In this document: piece by piece, positions 43,901 to 58,900 of the stretch
Layout of the letters: each line of letters begins with the position of its first letter
How positions within the stretch are numbered: position 1 is the stretch's first letter
Made by a program: the position numbers and the translations under genes
The notes under the pieces: model-generated
The model's database searches: none
Seen by the model: the letters and a program-made list of their open reading frames with translations, nothing else
What the model was told of the DNA's origin: nothing
Assembly (NCBI RefSeq): GCF_000003815.2
Contig: NC_049982.1
Span: 31,160,407-31,224,406, forward strand
DNA length: 64,000 nt
Reading direction: 5' to 3'
Source of the DNA: Branchiostoma floridae
Taxonomy: Eukaryota; Chordata; Leptocardii; Amphioxiformes; Branchiostomatidae

Positions 43901-46900
43901 GTATACTGTAAATGCCCCTAAGTTCATGAGGATTAACTTTCGCGGTAGCAGGAAAATGGTGGTGGTGGTTTTAAGTTTGCGGTAGCGCCATAGACTGCAG
44001 TCTCATCCTACAATGGATAAATGTTTTTTGGGCTTTTTAAATTTGCGGTGAAGTGTTCACTGTGAAAACCGCGAACATTTCTGCATTTACAGTAACAGCT
44101 GCAAACAGCAGAGTTTGCATAACAAAGGTTAGCTTGTCCACAGTCCTGAGAAGAGAAGTTATAATGTGTTGTACAAAAACATACAATGTATACTCAGTGA
44201 TATAAGAATCATGGTGGACAGTGGGGAGGAAGATTTATTTATTCATTTTTTAATCTAAAGACAAGTGTGTAGCCTGGGTTAGGTTAAGCAAATCTATGAA
44301 AAAAACCCAACCCACCCTCTTTTTCTGTCAATTTTCTCTGTCCAGAGTCTCCAGACTGTGTAACTGTAAGTGACCTTTTGAGTGACACTCCAGACATTTT
44401 TGGCCCATATCTTAACCTTCTTCCAGAGTTTTTCCATGGGTAACTACAAAAAAGGCCATGAAAAATGGAATTCTACAAACAATTACAAATGTCATATAAT
44501 TGCAAACGTCAGTCCGAAAGTCTCTTTGTGACCGTTAAGTCCTTTGTTCCTGACCACTTTGATACCATAATGAAGACAACTTTTATTTTTGCCACACTTT
44601 TTCGATGCTCATGCTTTCATCAGTTCGGAGGTCATCCATAAAATCAACCTAACATGGCCTAATGTACAGCAACTATGATTACAAGTGAACAGACCTCTGT
44701 ATATTGTTTTCTGCCTCAGGTCGGTCTGACTTGTTCAGTCCCAGCACCATGGGGAAACGGATCCTGATGAACTCAGTCACCAGTTTGGGGAGGACGTTGG
44801 AGTCCCATCCAGGGAGGGTCTCTACCAACCTCCTATTGGACAAACAAAAATACATAGATATTAATGTCATTTATTCTATTGTTGAGCACAATGTATTTAT
44901 ACATACATGTATCCTTCACTGTGTAAAAAAAATTGCAAACAACATCTAGTGACCCTGATCTCGCAACGCCTTTTCAGCATAGGGGGCCCTATACATGCTG
45001 TGATTTGGATACCATATGCTGTGATAATGGCCCCTATACTATATTTCAACAAAGAAAGGGGAGTTTTCTGTAGCTTAACATTAGAATGATTACAAAAAGG
45101 TAAAATTAGGTTGGTCATATTTCCCTATATTTGGCCCTCAAAATGCAGGAAATGTTGTTTTGGCGGGTTTAAGATTAAAAGTTTTTAGGAGAAGGATTCC
45201 CCCTAGACCCTTTGCAGTGCTCATGTCTGCATCACATACCATTTGCTGCACTAAGATGTCCCAAGACTGTGAAAAAATCCTGGTGACCTAGACTTTTTCA
45301 GGACAATTACAAACCTCCATCAAGAGGTACTGTTGCACATTGAATACACAACTCAAAATCCGGGACTGTGCACATGTTGTAGCTCCACTTCAGCAAACAG
45401 CTATTTGCTAATTTCTTCAGTTACAAAGAAGTTTCCACCTGTTTAAGGCTTGACATCAATTGGGCTGGCACAGACTACAGTAGCATAGACTTCAGAACCA
45501 AGGACAAAACCTGGTAGAGAGTTATTCCTTTAAGCTCATAAAGTAAAGCCAACTAAATTCAAACAACTTACTTTGCACATCAAGGCAGCATATAGTTGTG
45601 ATGGAAATGGATTGGTAAGATTTGGGGGGTGAAGTAGTACAGGTTAAAATGAGATAATGGACCAGTTATTTTTTTGAGATTCTGTGCAATTAAGAGAAGT
45701 GTGGAAAACCATTGTGCAATTAACTGGCTTCTACTGTATAGAATTCACATGCATAGCTCAATTCAAGCATTATCCAAAGGGCTAGAATAAGATTTTACAT
45801 TTTACAGCTAACAGCAAGATACAGAAATATCTAAGATTTTGAGTTTCTTGATTTTTGTTAGTTGCTGTACCTTGTATCGATGCCAGCTGCAGTAAAGGCT
45901 GATTGGATGGTGGATCTAGAAGCATGGTACCCAGTAAACATGTCCAGCAGCTTAAGTGGTCTCTTCACAATGGACTCCCACTTGTTCATGATGTTGTCAT
46001 AGATCCAACGACTACAAGACAAACATGTCAAACAAAAGTTAGTGTCTTAGTATGAAAGTTCATCTGTGTTGGTAGAATACATTAAAGAGGAAATTGCTAA
46101 ACTTTACTTCCAACACGGAAAAATTATAGGGACTTACCCTCTAAATTTTCGGCCGAACTCCATCGGCCTTGTTCACAGAATGACCCTATCTCCAGCTGTG
46201 ACGTCAGGAACACACCACTTTTGTNNNNNNNNNNNNNNNNNNNNNNNNNNNNNNNNNNNNNNNNNNNNNNNNNNNNNNNNNNNNNNNNNNNNNNNNNNNN
46301 NNNNNNNNNNNNNNNNNNNNNNNNNNNNNNNNNNNNNNNNNNNNNNNNNNNNNNNNNNNNNNNNNNNNNNNNNNNNNNNNNNNNNNNNNNNNNNNNNNNN
46401 NNNNNNNNNNNNNNNNNNNNNNNNNNNNNNNNNNNNNNNNNNNNNNNNNNNNNNNNNNNNNNNNNNNNNNNNNNNNNNNNNNNNNNNNGCCGGGGTGAAT
46501 AAGTATCAGAAAGTCTATGCCGCCCCCCATCTCTGTTGAGTGTGGGCCGGTGGTCTCTAAATGATACTTATGACCCCCTCCTGCAAAAGTGGTGTGTTCC
46601 TGACGTCACTGCTGGAGATAGAGATTCTGTGAACAAGGCCGATGGAGTTCAGCCGAAAATTTAGAGGGTAAGTACCTATATTTTTTCCGTGTTGGAAGTA
46701 AAGTTTAGCAATTTCCTATATAAAAGTTAGTGTCAATGGTACAAGGAAAGTACCGTAGCAAAGTGCAGGGCTCGAAATACCACCTGCATAATATGCAGGC
46801 TAGTGCAGGTAAAATTGGAGCTGTGCAGGTATTTCTGGTGTCTACCTGCACCTAACCTGCACTGGTCCATGTACTGGGTTTTATACATTGATATCATATA

Positions 46901-49900
46901 ATGTAGGTGTATGTGGATTGCACGCATGCTATTAGCTGCATTGAATGTTACCACCTGTAAAGTATATATTAAGAAAAAAAAAAGCAATGGTTCCTGAACA
47001 ATTTTAGCATATTCCATACTTCCTACGTTCACAGTAGTGCAGGTAAAATTTGTCTGGTGCAGGTAATTTCCAATGTTACCTGCACCAGTGCATGGCAGAA
47101 AAGCATATTTCAAGCCCTGAAGTATAATAATTATTGTATGTCATCATCTTGAAATAGTAGTCCCTTCTATTCATGCACGAACTGCATTTATTGAAGAGAA
47201 AAGTTTCTAAACCCACATGCACTGCATTCCATGATAGGACTCTCAAACTTGTCACATTGTGTAACTGAGAAAGATCAAGTTCAGCACTGTTTTCATTTCA
47301 GCACTAAGGACAGGGAAAAGTGGTTGGCTGGCTAGGTTTGACTGTATAACCACATTAATAATCTATGGCTGGGTTTACACACAGGTTTTCCGAGTCAACC
47401 GAGGGTACACTCCACCAGAATCCGACTCAAGAATGCTCTGTACATGTATACACACAAGGAAGTGACTTGGAACTCCTAGCTGTGCCGGCAGTATAGTAAA
47501 TTGTACACTTTGAATTAGGTATAAAAAAGTATGGCATAAAGAGTAAGAAACAAATTTTTTCACATTTGTGCTTAAAGTGCCTTTACTGATTTCATATACC
47601 TCTGGCCTGAGCATTCCATAACTCTCTCGGGAAATGCTGACTGACTTGAGCATGGTTTCAAAGCTACTCAAGTTGGTTCTGGATTGAAATCACCTGAGTA
47701 GCCTGAATTTCTGCACGTTAAAGAACCCGCTGCATGTGCGAACATGTAGCGGATCAGACCATTCCGGCCAAAATGGGGTAGGGAATTTCCCTAGCAGCCC
47801 TCGTAACCCCTGCTTTGCCTATTCGGGTCAGTTAGTCCTCACTCATAGTGAGCAATTGGGCTGGTCTCAATCATGATGTTTCTGACCTAGGGCGAAGAGA
47901 TGCTGTTACAGTTCCAATCATGTAACCAGTAACCTTGGAGTGGCCTTCGGGCCTTGTTACGTGGTGTCCATTTATAAGTAAAAAAAAAAAATAAGAGTCC
48001 TGAGTTGACTACACTAAGACAGAATCGGTAGGGGTGTACTCCAAGTTGACTAAGAAAAAGTGTATTTAACATTCGCTTATTTCTACTTTTTGCGAAATGA
48101 TTGACAGAAAAGCCTTTTCAAGATGCCAACCCAGAGAGCAGACTGTAAGGTTTGATTCATTCAAACTGGGAAGGACACATTGGCTCTGGAAGAAGGGTAC
48201 TTGAGTAGCCTGAATTTCTGTTAATACAGTCTTGAGCTGAGTCAGAATCAGTAGGAATGTACTCCAAGTTGACTAGAAAAAGTGTGTAACATTATTCAGT
48301 TATTTAGTAGGTACTACTCTTTTCGATGTGTGACTTGTGTACCTCAAGCGTGTTTCTCCCAAACACTGCACCTAACTTTCTATCCGAGGAACAGCCCTAA
48401 GTGTGAATCTAGGTACTACGCATGAGTGAAGTGAGGAAAGTTGAATGTGTATTAAAAGTACCTTTCCCAAAGGGCACATCAGCAGTTTTGAACTCAGACC
48501 TCTGGGGTTTGGGCCAAACAACTTACCAATTCCCAAAAATAGTTTCATCAGGTTAGTAGAATATAGGACATAGGGGAATTCTTTTTAAGGAGGCTATCTG
48601 GATAAGAAAGTCAACCCCAGTGATGAACCAAGACGAGGCGGGATACAAGCTAAGCCATGTTGGGATTGTTTTCTCCCTGCAAAAGCGCCACCTACATCGG
48701 CTACATATAGCATGCAGTGAGAAGCAGAACTCCAGTTAGAAGCTCTGACGAAGGTGTCTGATAGACATCGAAACGTGAACAATGTAAGTACCTGCAGGTT
48801 GTGTAAAAGTAATTCTCCTATAACCTTACCAATTGACCCACACTATGCCACAATGAATCCCTGTATAAACCCTGGGCCCAGGACTTACTGTATTTCAATG
48901 TTGAGCCACCGGACATCCTTGGTTGGATCGTACCCTGTGGTCTCCTCCCCGTTCTCATCTGTCTGTCCTGATGCATCAATGATGTGGATCAGAACATCAG
49001 CATCTAACAGATCATTCAAGAACCTGGGAACAGACAGCAATGGGTCATCATCAATCTGAAAGTTACAACATTAACATGCTAATAGCTACAACAAACATGA
49101 CTAGTTTCATCAGGTTGATAGTGGTCATTAGATAAAGAGAGTTGTTTAACACAACCACAAATTTATTTACACCGATGTTTTGATGAAGACATAAAAAATT
49201 TGGTGGTGTCTATGCCTTCCAAAGTATCCCTGATTGAAGAATTTTACATTCCCAGTTTTTGCTGCAGTTTTGAGTCTGCAACGATAGCACTATAGTCACA
49301 TACTGCACATTACAACAGATAGACACAATTACTAGCAACTGGGCAAGGTTGCTACATTACCAAAAATGATTATTTTTGTGTATCTTGTTTTTCTTCCTCA
49401 CAGAAAATTTATCTTCCAGGAAGAAAATTATTCTGTCCCCAAGAAATCTGAGAAAAACGTGCTTGTCCATGGGACAAGCAAATTTTTGCTTGAATTTTTT
49501 TACACATCTTTGAGATTAATATTCTTACACGAAGAATACTTTTCTTCCATCAAGAGCAAAAATTCTTGTTTTTCTTAAAAGTTATAAAAAAGCAAGCATT
49601 TCTAGATTTTGCTTAAAGTTCTAGAAAATTCTTAGGTGTGAGAAAAATTTTCTTCACCAAAGAAGAATAAGAAAATTGTTCTTTGTGTGAGAATTAAGAT
49701 TTTTTGGTAGTTTCTTGTTTTGCTTAGAATTTTATTCTACATTGTCTTCTCAACAAGAATATTTTTCTTCATATAAGAATTGTCCATGGGGTAAGCAAAA
49801 CGAGCAAAAATCATTTTTGGTAGTGTACAAACAGACACTGTTGGCAGTGCTGGCATGATCAACTGTCATTGATCAAACCATGTCAAGCCTTGGGACATGT

Positions 49901-52900
49901 AGCAATCTAAATGTATTCAATGTTCAGGGATTTACTTGTTTATTTTGCATCTTCACCATAACAGTTCTGAAGCTTCCAACACATCACAATATGGTACAAT
50001 GTACATATACATGCAGTGTTTAGACACTAAAGAGGGTAGGCAAGGAGAAACAAGAACATTTCTGCCAAAAGGTATTTACTCAAGCAACTGGATATGGTTT
50101 TGAAACGGTCAGACGTTTCGGATAGAATCCACTATCCTTCGTCAGTGACACTGAAGTGATCTGGAAGAAACAGGTCTTTTATACTCTAACTATGAATGAA
50201 GACAATTTCAGATGTCCAATAGGAAACGTTGTAAGACAATTCAGACTGAAGACATTTGGATTCCAAAGAAAACAAACTTAAGGTAAGGCAAACTCAAGCT
50301 TAAGACAATTTGGATTTCAAAGGATAGCAAGGCTGAGACACAGTTATTGCAAAGTGCATTCAATTTGAATTATCTTACAACGTTTCCTATTGGACAGCTG
50401 AAATTGTCTTCATTCATAGTAGAGTATAAAAGACCTGTTTCTTCCAGATCACTTCAATGTCACTGACGAAGGATAGTGGATTCTATCCGAAATGACTGAC
50501 CGTTTCCAAAACCATATTCAGTTGCTTGAGTAACTACTTTTTGGTGTCTTATTACCTGGATGTCTAACCTACATCGACGTAGTTGTGGTAACAAAAGCAA
50601 AATACTTGAAAAATCGTCATACTTTACCTAAATTAAGGATGACAAAGAAGAAGAAGGTTGAGACAAGGTGTTAAATCATAAACATATTTGAATATTAAGG
50701 TATTACCTGTTTCCTCTTCCCTTGCCATCGGCTGCCCCAGGAACTAACCCTGCAACATCCTTCAACAACACAGGTACCAGTCTCTCCCCTTTGTAGTTAT
50801 GGCCATAGGCTGGAGAAATGTTTCCACAATTCATTTCATTTAAAGGCACATCGTGTAACATTTTGGGCCAAGAAAACAAAAATATTCTTGAGAAGAAAAC
50901 CTTCAAGTGACAATATGTCATGTACAACAACTTTTTAGCATGTTTGCATCATTATATTATCATGGCAGGTGTTTATGAACTGTAGAAAGCAAGCTGCGCA
51001 TTTTAGGCCTGCTAAGTTTCTGAAACAATCTTAAACTACACCCTCCTGTTCCAAACAACATACTGTAACAATGGCTTAAAACATCAAAGTCTGTATGGTG
51101 CAAAGGAATTATTGTAACCTCCCTTCATAAAAACTACGCAACTCTATAGCGTTGATTTCAAATACTAATTGTTAAGAAATGGTAGGAAAATGTACTTTCT
51201 ATATTTGTCTTAGTGTTACGTACTGGAAATTTATGAACAATGAATACTTTTCTAAACAGATGGAAGAGTGGAAAACTTCAAAGGCTTCTCTGATATCATC
51301 CAAATAAAAATGATGGGGGGGGGGGGGGTCATAAGCCTGACAGTATGTTCCTAACATTTACTTTGAACATTTGACCACAATCACATTATTATAAACATTG
51401 CATGATAGAAAAAAATTACCTGCTTCACATCGATGGTCCATCTTGGCACAAGGACAGGGCACACTGAAGTAGGCAATGCCAAAGTTGGGCTCTATAGTAG
51501 TGAAGGGGTGGGCCGCAGTTCTGGCCTGGTTTTGGGCCATGGCTGCATTGAAAAAGGTGGACTTTCCAGCAGAGGGCTTACCCTGGAGAAGAAATTAGTA
51601 AAGGACAATTCAGTACAAATAAACAAAGTACCTGAATAAAAGCAAGTTATTCAAATTCCTACTAGTACTAGTACCACACAGATCAAAATTAGCACTGGAA
51701 AAAGATGAAAGCATTTGTATCAAAATGTTAGGCATTGAAATCCACTCTCTGTTTTGAGCTTAGAGCTTGTCTCATAAGTGCCCGGTTCACTAAACCTAGC
51801 AAATATCATTCAATTTACTGTTTATGAATAATGTCTCTGTCGTCAATGAAAACCACTGTTGTTCAGGTTTGTCAAGTAAAGTTTCGGCACTTTAGATCAG
51901 TATATAAACCTCTGTTACTGAACGGTGTTGTGTGGGACCGCGTGGCGCAGTGGCTGCATTTGCGGCTCGAGACCGAGAGGTTCCTGGTTCGAATCCAGCT
52001 GCTGTGTCACCGATCTTGTGCCCTTGAGAAAGGCATGCCTTTACACGACTTTCCTCACTTAACTCAGGTGTAAATGAGTTAATCTAGTGGCCTTGTGTGG
52101 CTTGGTGGGGCTATGTGGCCAAGACAGGCCTTAGGGGCATGTTCGGGCATGAGCGGCCGCGACCCGCCATGGCACACGTGTCGGGGGGTAAGAGGAACCC
52201 CTTACATCCTTGGTTAGAAGTCCTCCTAAGTGACGGATACTCCGAACAACAAAAGCTGCATCTGCTGGAGCCGCCTCACACGTTGCATACAGTTGCCCCT
52301 GTGAGACTTAGTGCTCAAGCAGACGAGAGGGTGGAGAAGTAATTGCACACGCCTCCTTCACCATAAAAAGTCATGTGCAGGTCAGGCAAACAGGCAAATA
52401 GCCTGTCTGCCTCCTCATCTGTCCAATCGACAGCAGAAAACAAAAAACAAAAAAACTGAACGGTGTTCAGTAGCTCAGATGTTTTCTTAGGTTAACACAT
52501 CCCTACTTAGGCTTAAGTCACCTTTGCAAACTGGGGCCCGACTGGGATGTCTTAAGAAACAAAAAATCAAATTGTATACCTAGAAAAATACACAGATTAT
52601 ACCCTTAAATCTTATTTTGACATTTTGTGTATTTTGAATCTTTTATATCATTCTTTTCGCTCACAAAAGCTGCCTGGCCGGGCCCCTTTTTTAAAAATGT
52701 GACCTAAGCCTTTAAATGAACAGTTGAGTATATAAGAACAAGGCTTTTCTTAATGAGATATTTTGTTTGTCACATGAATATGGCGGTACATTGTGTGTGT
52801 GCGTGTGCATAAATGTGTATGTGTGTGAAAATAGCATGCATCCAGCCTGCCAGTATGTAAGGTGGAAATGGTGTATGAGGATACTTGGAGAATTGGAAAA

Positions 52901-55900
52901 TGTGGTTTGGCCCTGCTCCAAAGTTGTAGACAATCATAACTACACCCACACATGTCTGGGCATTAAGGATATAATATATACCCATGTAGAGCTTGTTTCT
53001 ATCAGTGTTAAGTAATGTTATGTATGAGCTTACCACCAGTCCTATGACAAAGTTCCATCTCCCTCCAGTGTTTCTGCTGTCTGTAACCTCAGGATCCACA
53101 GGTGAGGACAGCAGGTCTGAGAAGTCTGATGGTTCTTCTTCTGCCTGATCCTGACAGTAAAAACAAGAAATCAAGATGTCATATCTATGTGAAACATAAT
53201 ATAGACATTTTGTAACTTTTTTAACAAAACTGTGCATTTTAAACATTACATGTTTCATTCTGACTCACAAACCATCCTCAGTTTTCTGACTTCTTTACCA
53301 TCAATACATGATGTACAACTGTACATTATTTACCAAAATATAATATGTATATGCCAATATACTATATTACATAGGCATAGCCACCTGAGTGACAGGAATT
53401 TGAAGTGAAGGGAAAAATATCAGATTTGTAGGAGTGACAGAAAGTAGGTTTGAAATTCAGAAATGGTAAAATGAGTCATTTATCAACCTTGGCTGACAGA
53501 CATTCTATGTCATGGAAGACACCACTTATTCATGGGGAGGTATGTTTTGTTCTTTGAATTTTCAAATTAAGAGTCATTGCACGAGAAAACCAGGCAGAGG
53601 CCGGAAGATGGGGGTCGGCCAAATCGGCTCATACTTTGTATGTGACTGATTGTGTGATAGGTATGTGGAACTATGAACAGCCATATACTTAAAACCCTCC
53701 AGCTATTTTTCGTTATGGCGTTCTGGGACCCCCCTCAGGGACCCTCCAAAATCCAACAATTTATGCCTGAAAATTACTGAAATTTCGATGGCTATTCTGA
53801 AAAATCTAATTAAGGTACGAACAAAAGTTTTGCATTTCCATATAGCATGGGTTTTAAAGTGTTACAGACCAAAAGTTGAAGATGATGCATTAAAGATAAG
53901 AGGGTGTGCTAGGGGGTTACCTGAACCATTGAAAGCAGAATTTTTGTCACTGTAAATTTTAGTCATTTTTAAGAGTCATTGCAGGAGAAAACCAGGCAGA
54001 GGTCGGAAGATGGGGGTCGGCCAAATCAACTCAAACTTTTTATGTGGGATAGGTATGGGGAACTATGAACAGCCATATGATTAAAACCCTCCAGCTATTT
54101 CCCATTATGGCGTTGTGGGGTCCCCCTCTGAGACCCTCCAAAATCAAACTATTGATGACTGAAAATTACTGAAATTGCGATGGCTATTCTGATACATCTG
54201 ATTACGATATGACAAAAAGTTTTATATTCCCATATTCCATGTGTTCTTAAGTTTTACTGATAAAAATTTGAAGATGAAGTATTGAAATTAAGAGGGTGTT
54301 ACAGGGGGTTACCAGAACCAATGAAAACACGATTTTCAACTCTCTGAATTTCTGTGATCTTTAAGGGGCTTGTTCTCCGACAACCAGCAATTTAAATGAA
54401 TGGTTTTACCTTTACTAGAGAGAGGAATATCTACTAATTGAAAATCAAGCGTCGTCTAATTGGGCCATGTATACCACGAGCCGTGAGCTCGTGTCTTTAT
54501 GGGGATTTTCCAGGTTTTTGACTATGTTAAAACAGGTAATATCTGCTCACTAAGGGGTAATGGACGGCAACTTTTTGGTGTCCCTGTGTAGGATCACTGC
54601 TTAATTGTCAAAAATGCTTCAACCAATTGCAAGTAATTATTGGGGCTCTGTATTGGGGATATAAGGCTACTTGAAAATGAATTATGCTGGGTTTTACCCG
54701 TATTTGTTGCTCTGTAAGTGCTCAATATGGGGTAAGTTATGTCATTTATAGTATTCTTAACTGTCAAAAAAAGCAATACCTATTTACTGCTATTCATTTG
54801 GGCTCTGTATGGGGCATATAAGGATATGTGAAATGGAATTAAGCTGCTTTTACACATCTCAGTATCTCTAAGACGTCAATTAGTTTAAGTCCCTTACAAA
54901 GTGTGCTTTCCCTATGTGATACATAAGGAAAAAGGATCTACATGGGGGTTATCAGTATACTCCACTGCACTGCATTTACTGCACTGCAGGCCACATGAGT
55001 GACCGCATACAATGATAGGCAATCTACAACATAGAAACATGACCCTAACAAAGACTTTTAGCTATTAACAAAATACGATGTGTAAAAGAATACCAATGGT
55101 TTGTTAGTATGCCTGACTGTTCATTTATTCATCACCATAAGGACAGACTAGAAACATTAAGTTTATGAGAAACCTACATATAGAACCCTATTACAATGGA
55201 GCATTCTCTATGCACTGTTGAAATGCATATTTTCACAAATGCACACTTTCAGTTTTCTTGGACTGGTACGATAAGCTGGGTCTGATGTAATTTTTTACCT
55301 GCAAAGGGTAAGAGATTACGATTGTGGCTAGGCCTAAAAATTCACATGTTTGGTACAGAGTTTCTACACAGTTGTAAAAATCATGTTGCAAAACTTTGTC
55401 AAATTACAAAAAAAATCAACTTGCACATGTACATGTGGATAGGATGTTCTCTAATGCCTGTATGAAAGAGACTTTCCTTGTCGTAGAGCCTGTAGTGGGT
55501 AAATGGAAATGATCTGATATGCACTTCAGTTGCTTTAGCTTTATTGATTTGGGCCCTTTGGTTTTAGCCTGAGTTTGCACAAGTTTATGTCTTCAAACAT
55601 GACAGGATGACTGTAGTCAATACTTAGAATTAAAGTATACACTGTCTTCCGCAGCGCCTGCATGCCACTTGCTTTCCTCATCTATCGCTTCCATGTCAGT
55701 GACCATAAATTCTGTGCTTTCTTGCTGTCTTTGTGCTGCTGAAAGTTTGTAATAGCTTGTAATCTGCTTGGCCGTGTGCCCCCAAATTGAAAATGTCAGT
55801 CAGATAGGCCTAAGTTTTCATCTTGTCTGACATCCGTTGGCCGCATTTCCTAGTCCGGATTGCCCAGCCGTCATTGACAACTTGGTAGGACGCCCAATCC

Positions 55901-58900
55901 GGATTCTTCTCCTTGTGACTGTGAGGCTAGGCCAGGGCAATGAGTAGGGCTAGGTACCGGTACAAAACCGGTTTTTCTCATCGGACCGGTCCAGAAAAAC
56001 CGGACCTGAAAAAATTCGGTGGACCGGATGTTGGACCGATTGGAAAAGGAACTGATTATATGATCAGGCATTGACACGTTTTGGGGGTTATCGGTTAAGG
56101 CAAATAACAAGAGCGAAGCAGAGTACACTCTATAGTACTTTTACCAACTTTTACAGTCAATCGACCTACCCTTGTGGGATTTTTACAACACCAGTGGGAG
56201 TCGAATACTACACAATACAGATTTTTTTGCAGCAAAATGGACCATTGTTTTGCGAATCTTCCATTCACAAGTTTTCACATAATGAATCAGGATCAGGTCC
56301 AAACCTAGACCTGATCCTCTGGATCTAATCCGGACCTGGACCTGAATTTTCTGTACTGGTACCCACCCCTAGCCATGAGCTATATACCAGTCACAGCTTG
56401 AGCCCTTCTTGTGTATTCTGTTGTACAATGTATGTAACGTTGGACTCCTGCTCCAGTTCTTTAAAGTGTTCTCCAACGTCTTCTAGCTTGTTGGCTGAGC
56501 TGAAGGCTGTCACACATCCTGGCTCAGGGCAGCAGAACAACGCTGACTTTGACCAACTGCCGATGTTGTGATGTGACTCGTTTGTGACTGTGGGGTACCA
56601 AACGGTGCTGTGTCAGGGTTGGAAGGTCATGTATCTGTGGCACTGTGGCAAAGTTCACTACTTCTCCAACCCCAACACCAAAGGCTCTCTAGACTCGTAC
56701 TAGCATGTCTCAATCAGTTGCAAACAAGAAATTGTTCTATGACTTGAAATCTTCCCATTTTTGCCTTGCACTGCTCTTAACTTGCTTCACCTGTTTGTGC
56801 CACCGCAATTCTACAGTCCTCTATGCCTTCATGGGACCCCCCACGTTTCTTTCATGTATTCAGCGGTCAAGACAACGGTGTATTTCATTGACGTACCGCC
56901 TTATGTGAGTCTTCATTGATGCTATCTTGCGGTCACAAATGTCCTTGCCTCCTGAGGGTCTGAGAAGTCGAAGCACAGAACTTATATGCTAGTTTTCTGA
57001 CCGATCGCTGGCAGAGACAAAATCAGCGGAGCACTGAGGTAACACCTTGCAATTTCTCAAAAACACTTTTATTAGTAAAAGATTCTCGGACTTGACGGTC
57101 TGAAATACACTTTGTAGAATAGCACAGACACTGCTGACCAGTCCTATCGGCAGTTGTTGAAAATGTGGACAAAACACTCCACATACTTGCCTTCATCGTC
57201 CTTCGTAATTACTACAGCCATTGGGATCCATAACTCCATACTAAAAAAAATTGGGACTTTTAATTCGATGGCTCTTTATTCATAATTCACCAACCCACCT
57301 ATCTCACATGCAAAGTATGCGCAGAAGATTGCTGACCCAGTTCTTCTCGCTTCTGCCAAAGATTTCTGATGCAATGACGGTTAGAGTATATCATGTACGT
57401 GGAGACCTGATAACCCCCATGCAGAGCCTCTTTCATTAAGCACCACATGGTAAATACATAATCATTATGATTCTGTAAGGAATGTACTATTTGAGGACTT
57501 ACAGAGCAACAAATGCGGGTAAAAACCTGCATAATTCATTTTCAAGTAGCTTTATATCCCCCATACAGAGCCCCAATAACTACTTGCAATTAGTTGAAGC
57601 ATTCTTGACAATTAAGCAGTGATCCTACACAGGGACACCAAAAAGTTGCCGTCCATTACCCCTTAGTGAGCAGATATTACCTGTTTTAACATAGTCAAAA
57701 ACCTGGGAAATCCCCATAAAGACCCCCCGCTCACGGCTCGTGGTATACTTGGCCCAATTAGACGACGCTTGATTTTCAATTAGTAGATATTCCTCTCTCC
57801 AGTAAAGGTAAAACCATTCATTTAAATTGCTGGTTGTCGGAGAACAAGCCCCTTAGAGATCACAGAAATTCAGAGAGTTAAAAATCGTGTTTTCATTGGT
57901 TCTGGTAGCCCCCTGTAACACCCTCTTAATTTCAATACTTCATCTTCAAATTTTTATCAGTAACACTTAAGAGCACATGGAATATGTGAATATAAATTTT
58001 TTTGTCATATCCTAATCAGAAGTATCAGAATAGCGATCGCAATTTCAGTAATTTTCAGTCATCAATAGTTTGATTTTGGAGGGTCTCAGAGGGGGGCCCC
58101 ACAACGCCATAACGGGAAATAGCTGGAGGGTTTTAATCATATGGCTGTTCATAGTTCCCCATACCTATCACACATAAAAAGTTTGAGTTGATTTGGCCGA
58201 CCCCCATCTTCCGACCTCTGCCTGGTTTTGCCTGGTTTTCTCCTGCAATGACTCTTAAGGCGCAATAAAATCTATGCGCAGCGGGTCTGGTGAATGGTTG
58301 TAATGTTGATAGAGAGAGGAACATCTACTTATTCAAAAACAATCGTCGTCTAATTGGGCCATACATAACGCGAGCCGTGAGAGGGGGGTCTTTATGGGGA
58401 TTTTTCGGGTTTTGGTCTTTAGTAAATCGGGTGATTATATTACTCTATGGGGGGTAAGTCATGGCGAATGTTTGCGAAGTTGTTTGTGAACTATGCATAA
58501 TTGTCAAAATATCATGATTGATAGGCAATATTAATTTGGGCTCCATATGGGGGATTTGGGGATACTATAAAAGGCATTATGCTTATTATATACATGTTTA
58601 ATGTTACTTTTTAATGTTATTAAACTGGTATCTGTTCCTAAATTTATTGTTCATACCAGCTATGTTATGCATAATGAGGAGGCTCTACATGGGGGTTACC
58701 AGGACTCCACAAATGTGATACCATTTAATAGAAAGGGCACATGGATGCGGATATACTTCATGCATATTGAAAAATAACATAGAACAAGACCACAACAAAG
58801 GTCAAGATTAATGCTTTTGGGATGGATACGTGTACATTATACTTTTTTCATCAATGCGGGTGCACTATAAGTACTGCTATAGACAAACAGCATTACATCA

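Larger units (their letters stand above)
53973..58254. mobile_element. Inner TTAA-flanked hairpin transposon of the same family (4.3 kb)
   Basis: It begins GAGTCATTGCAGGAGAAAAC and ends GTTTTCTCCTGCAATGACTC, flanked by TTAA at 53969-53972 and 58255-58258. The arms are about 53973-54725 and 57500-58254. Its first 400 bases resemble the outer element's end. Arm 2 of the outer element shows the empty site (GCGCCTTAAAAATGACT near 60610), which proves the insertion and the 4-base duplication. Confidence 0.93.

Noticed and set aside
46066-46539. Long open frames across the second N run
   Set aside because: An artefact of the gap inside a foldback repeat.
52712-53258. Several long frames overlapping the linker exon
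   Set aside because: They are read-through of intron and TG repeat; only the 39-codon exon at 53034-53150 fits neighbouring phases.
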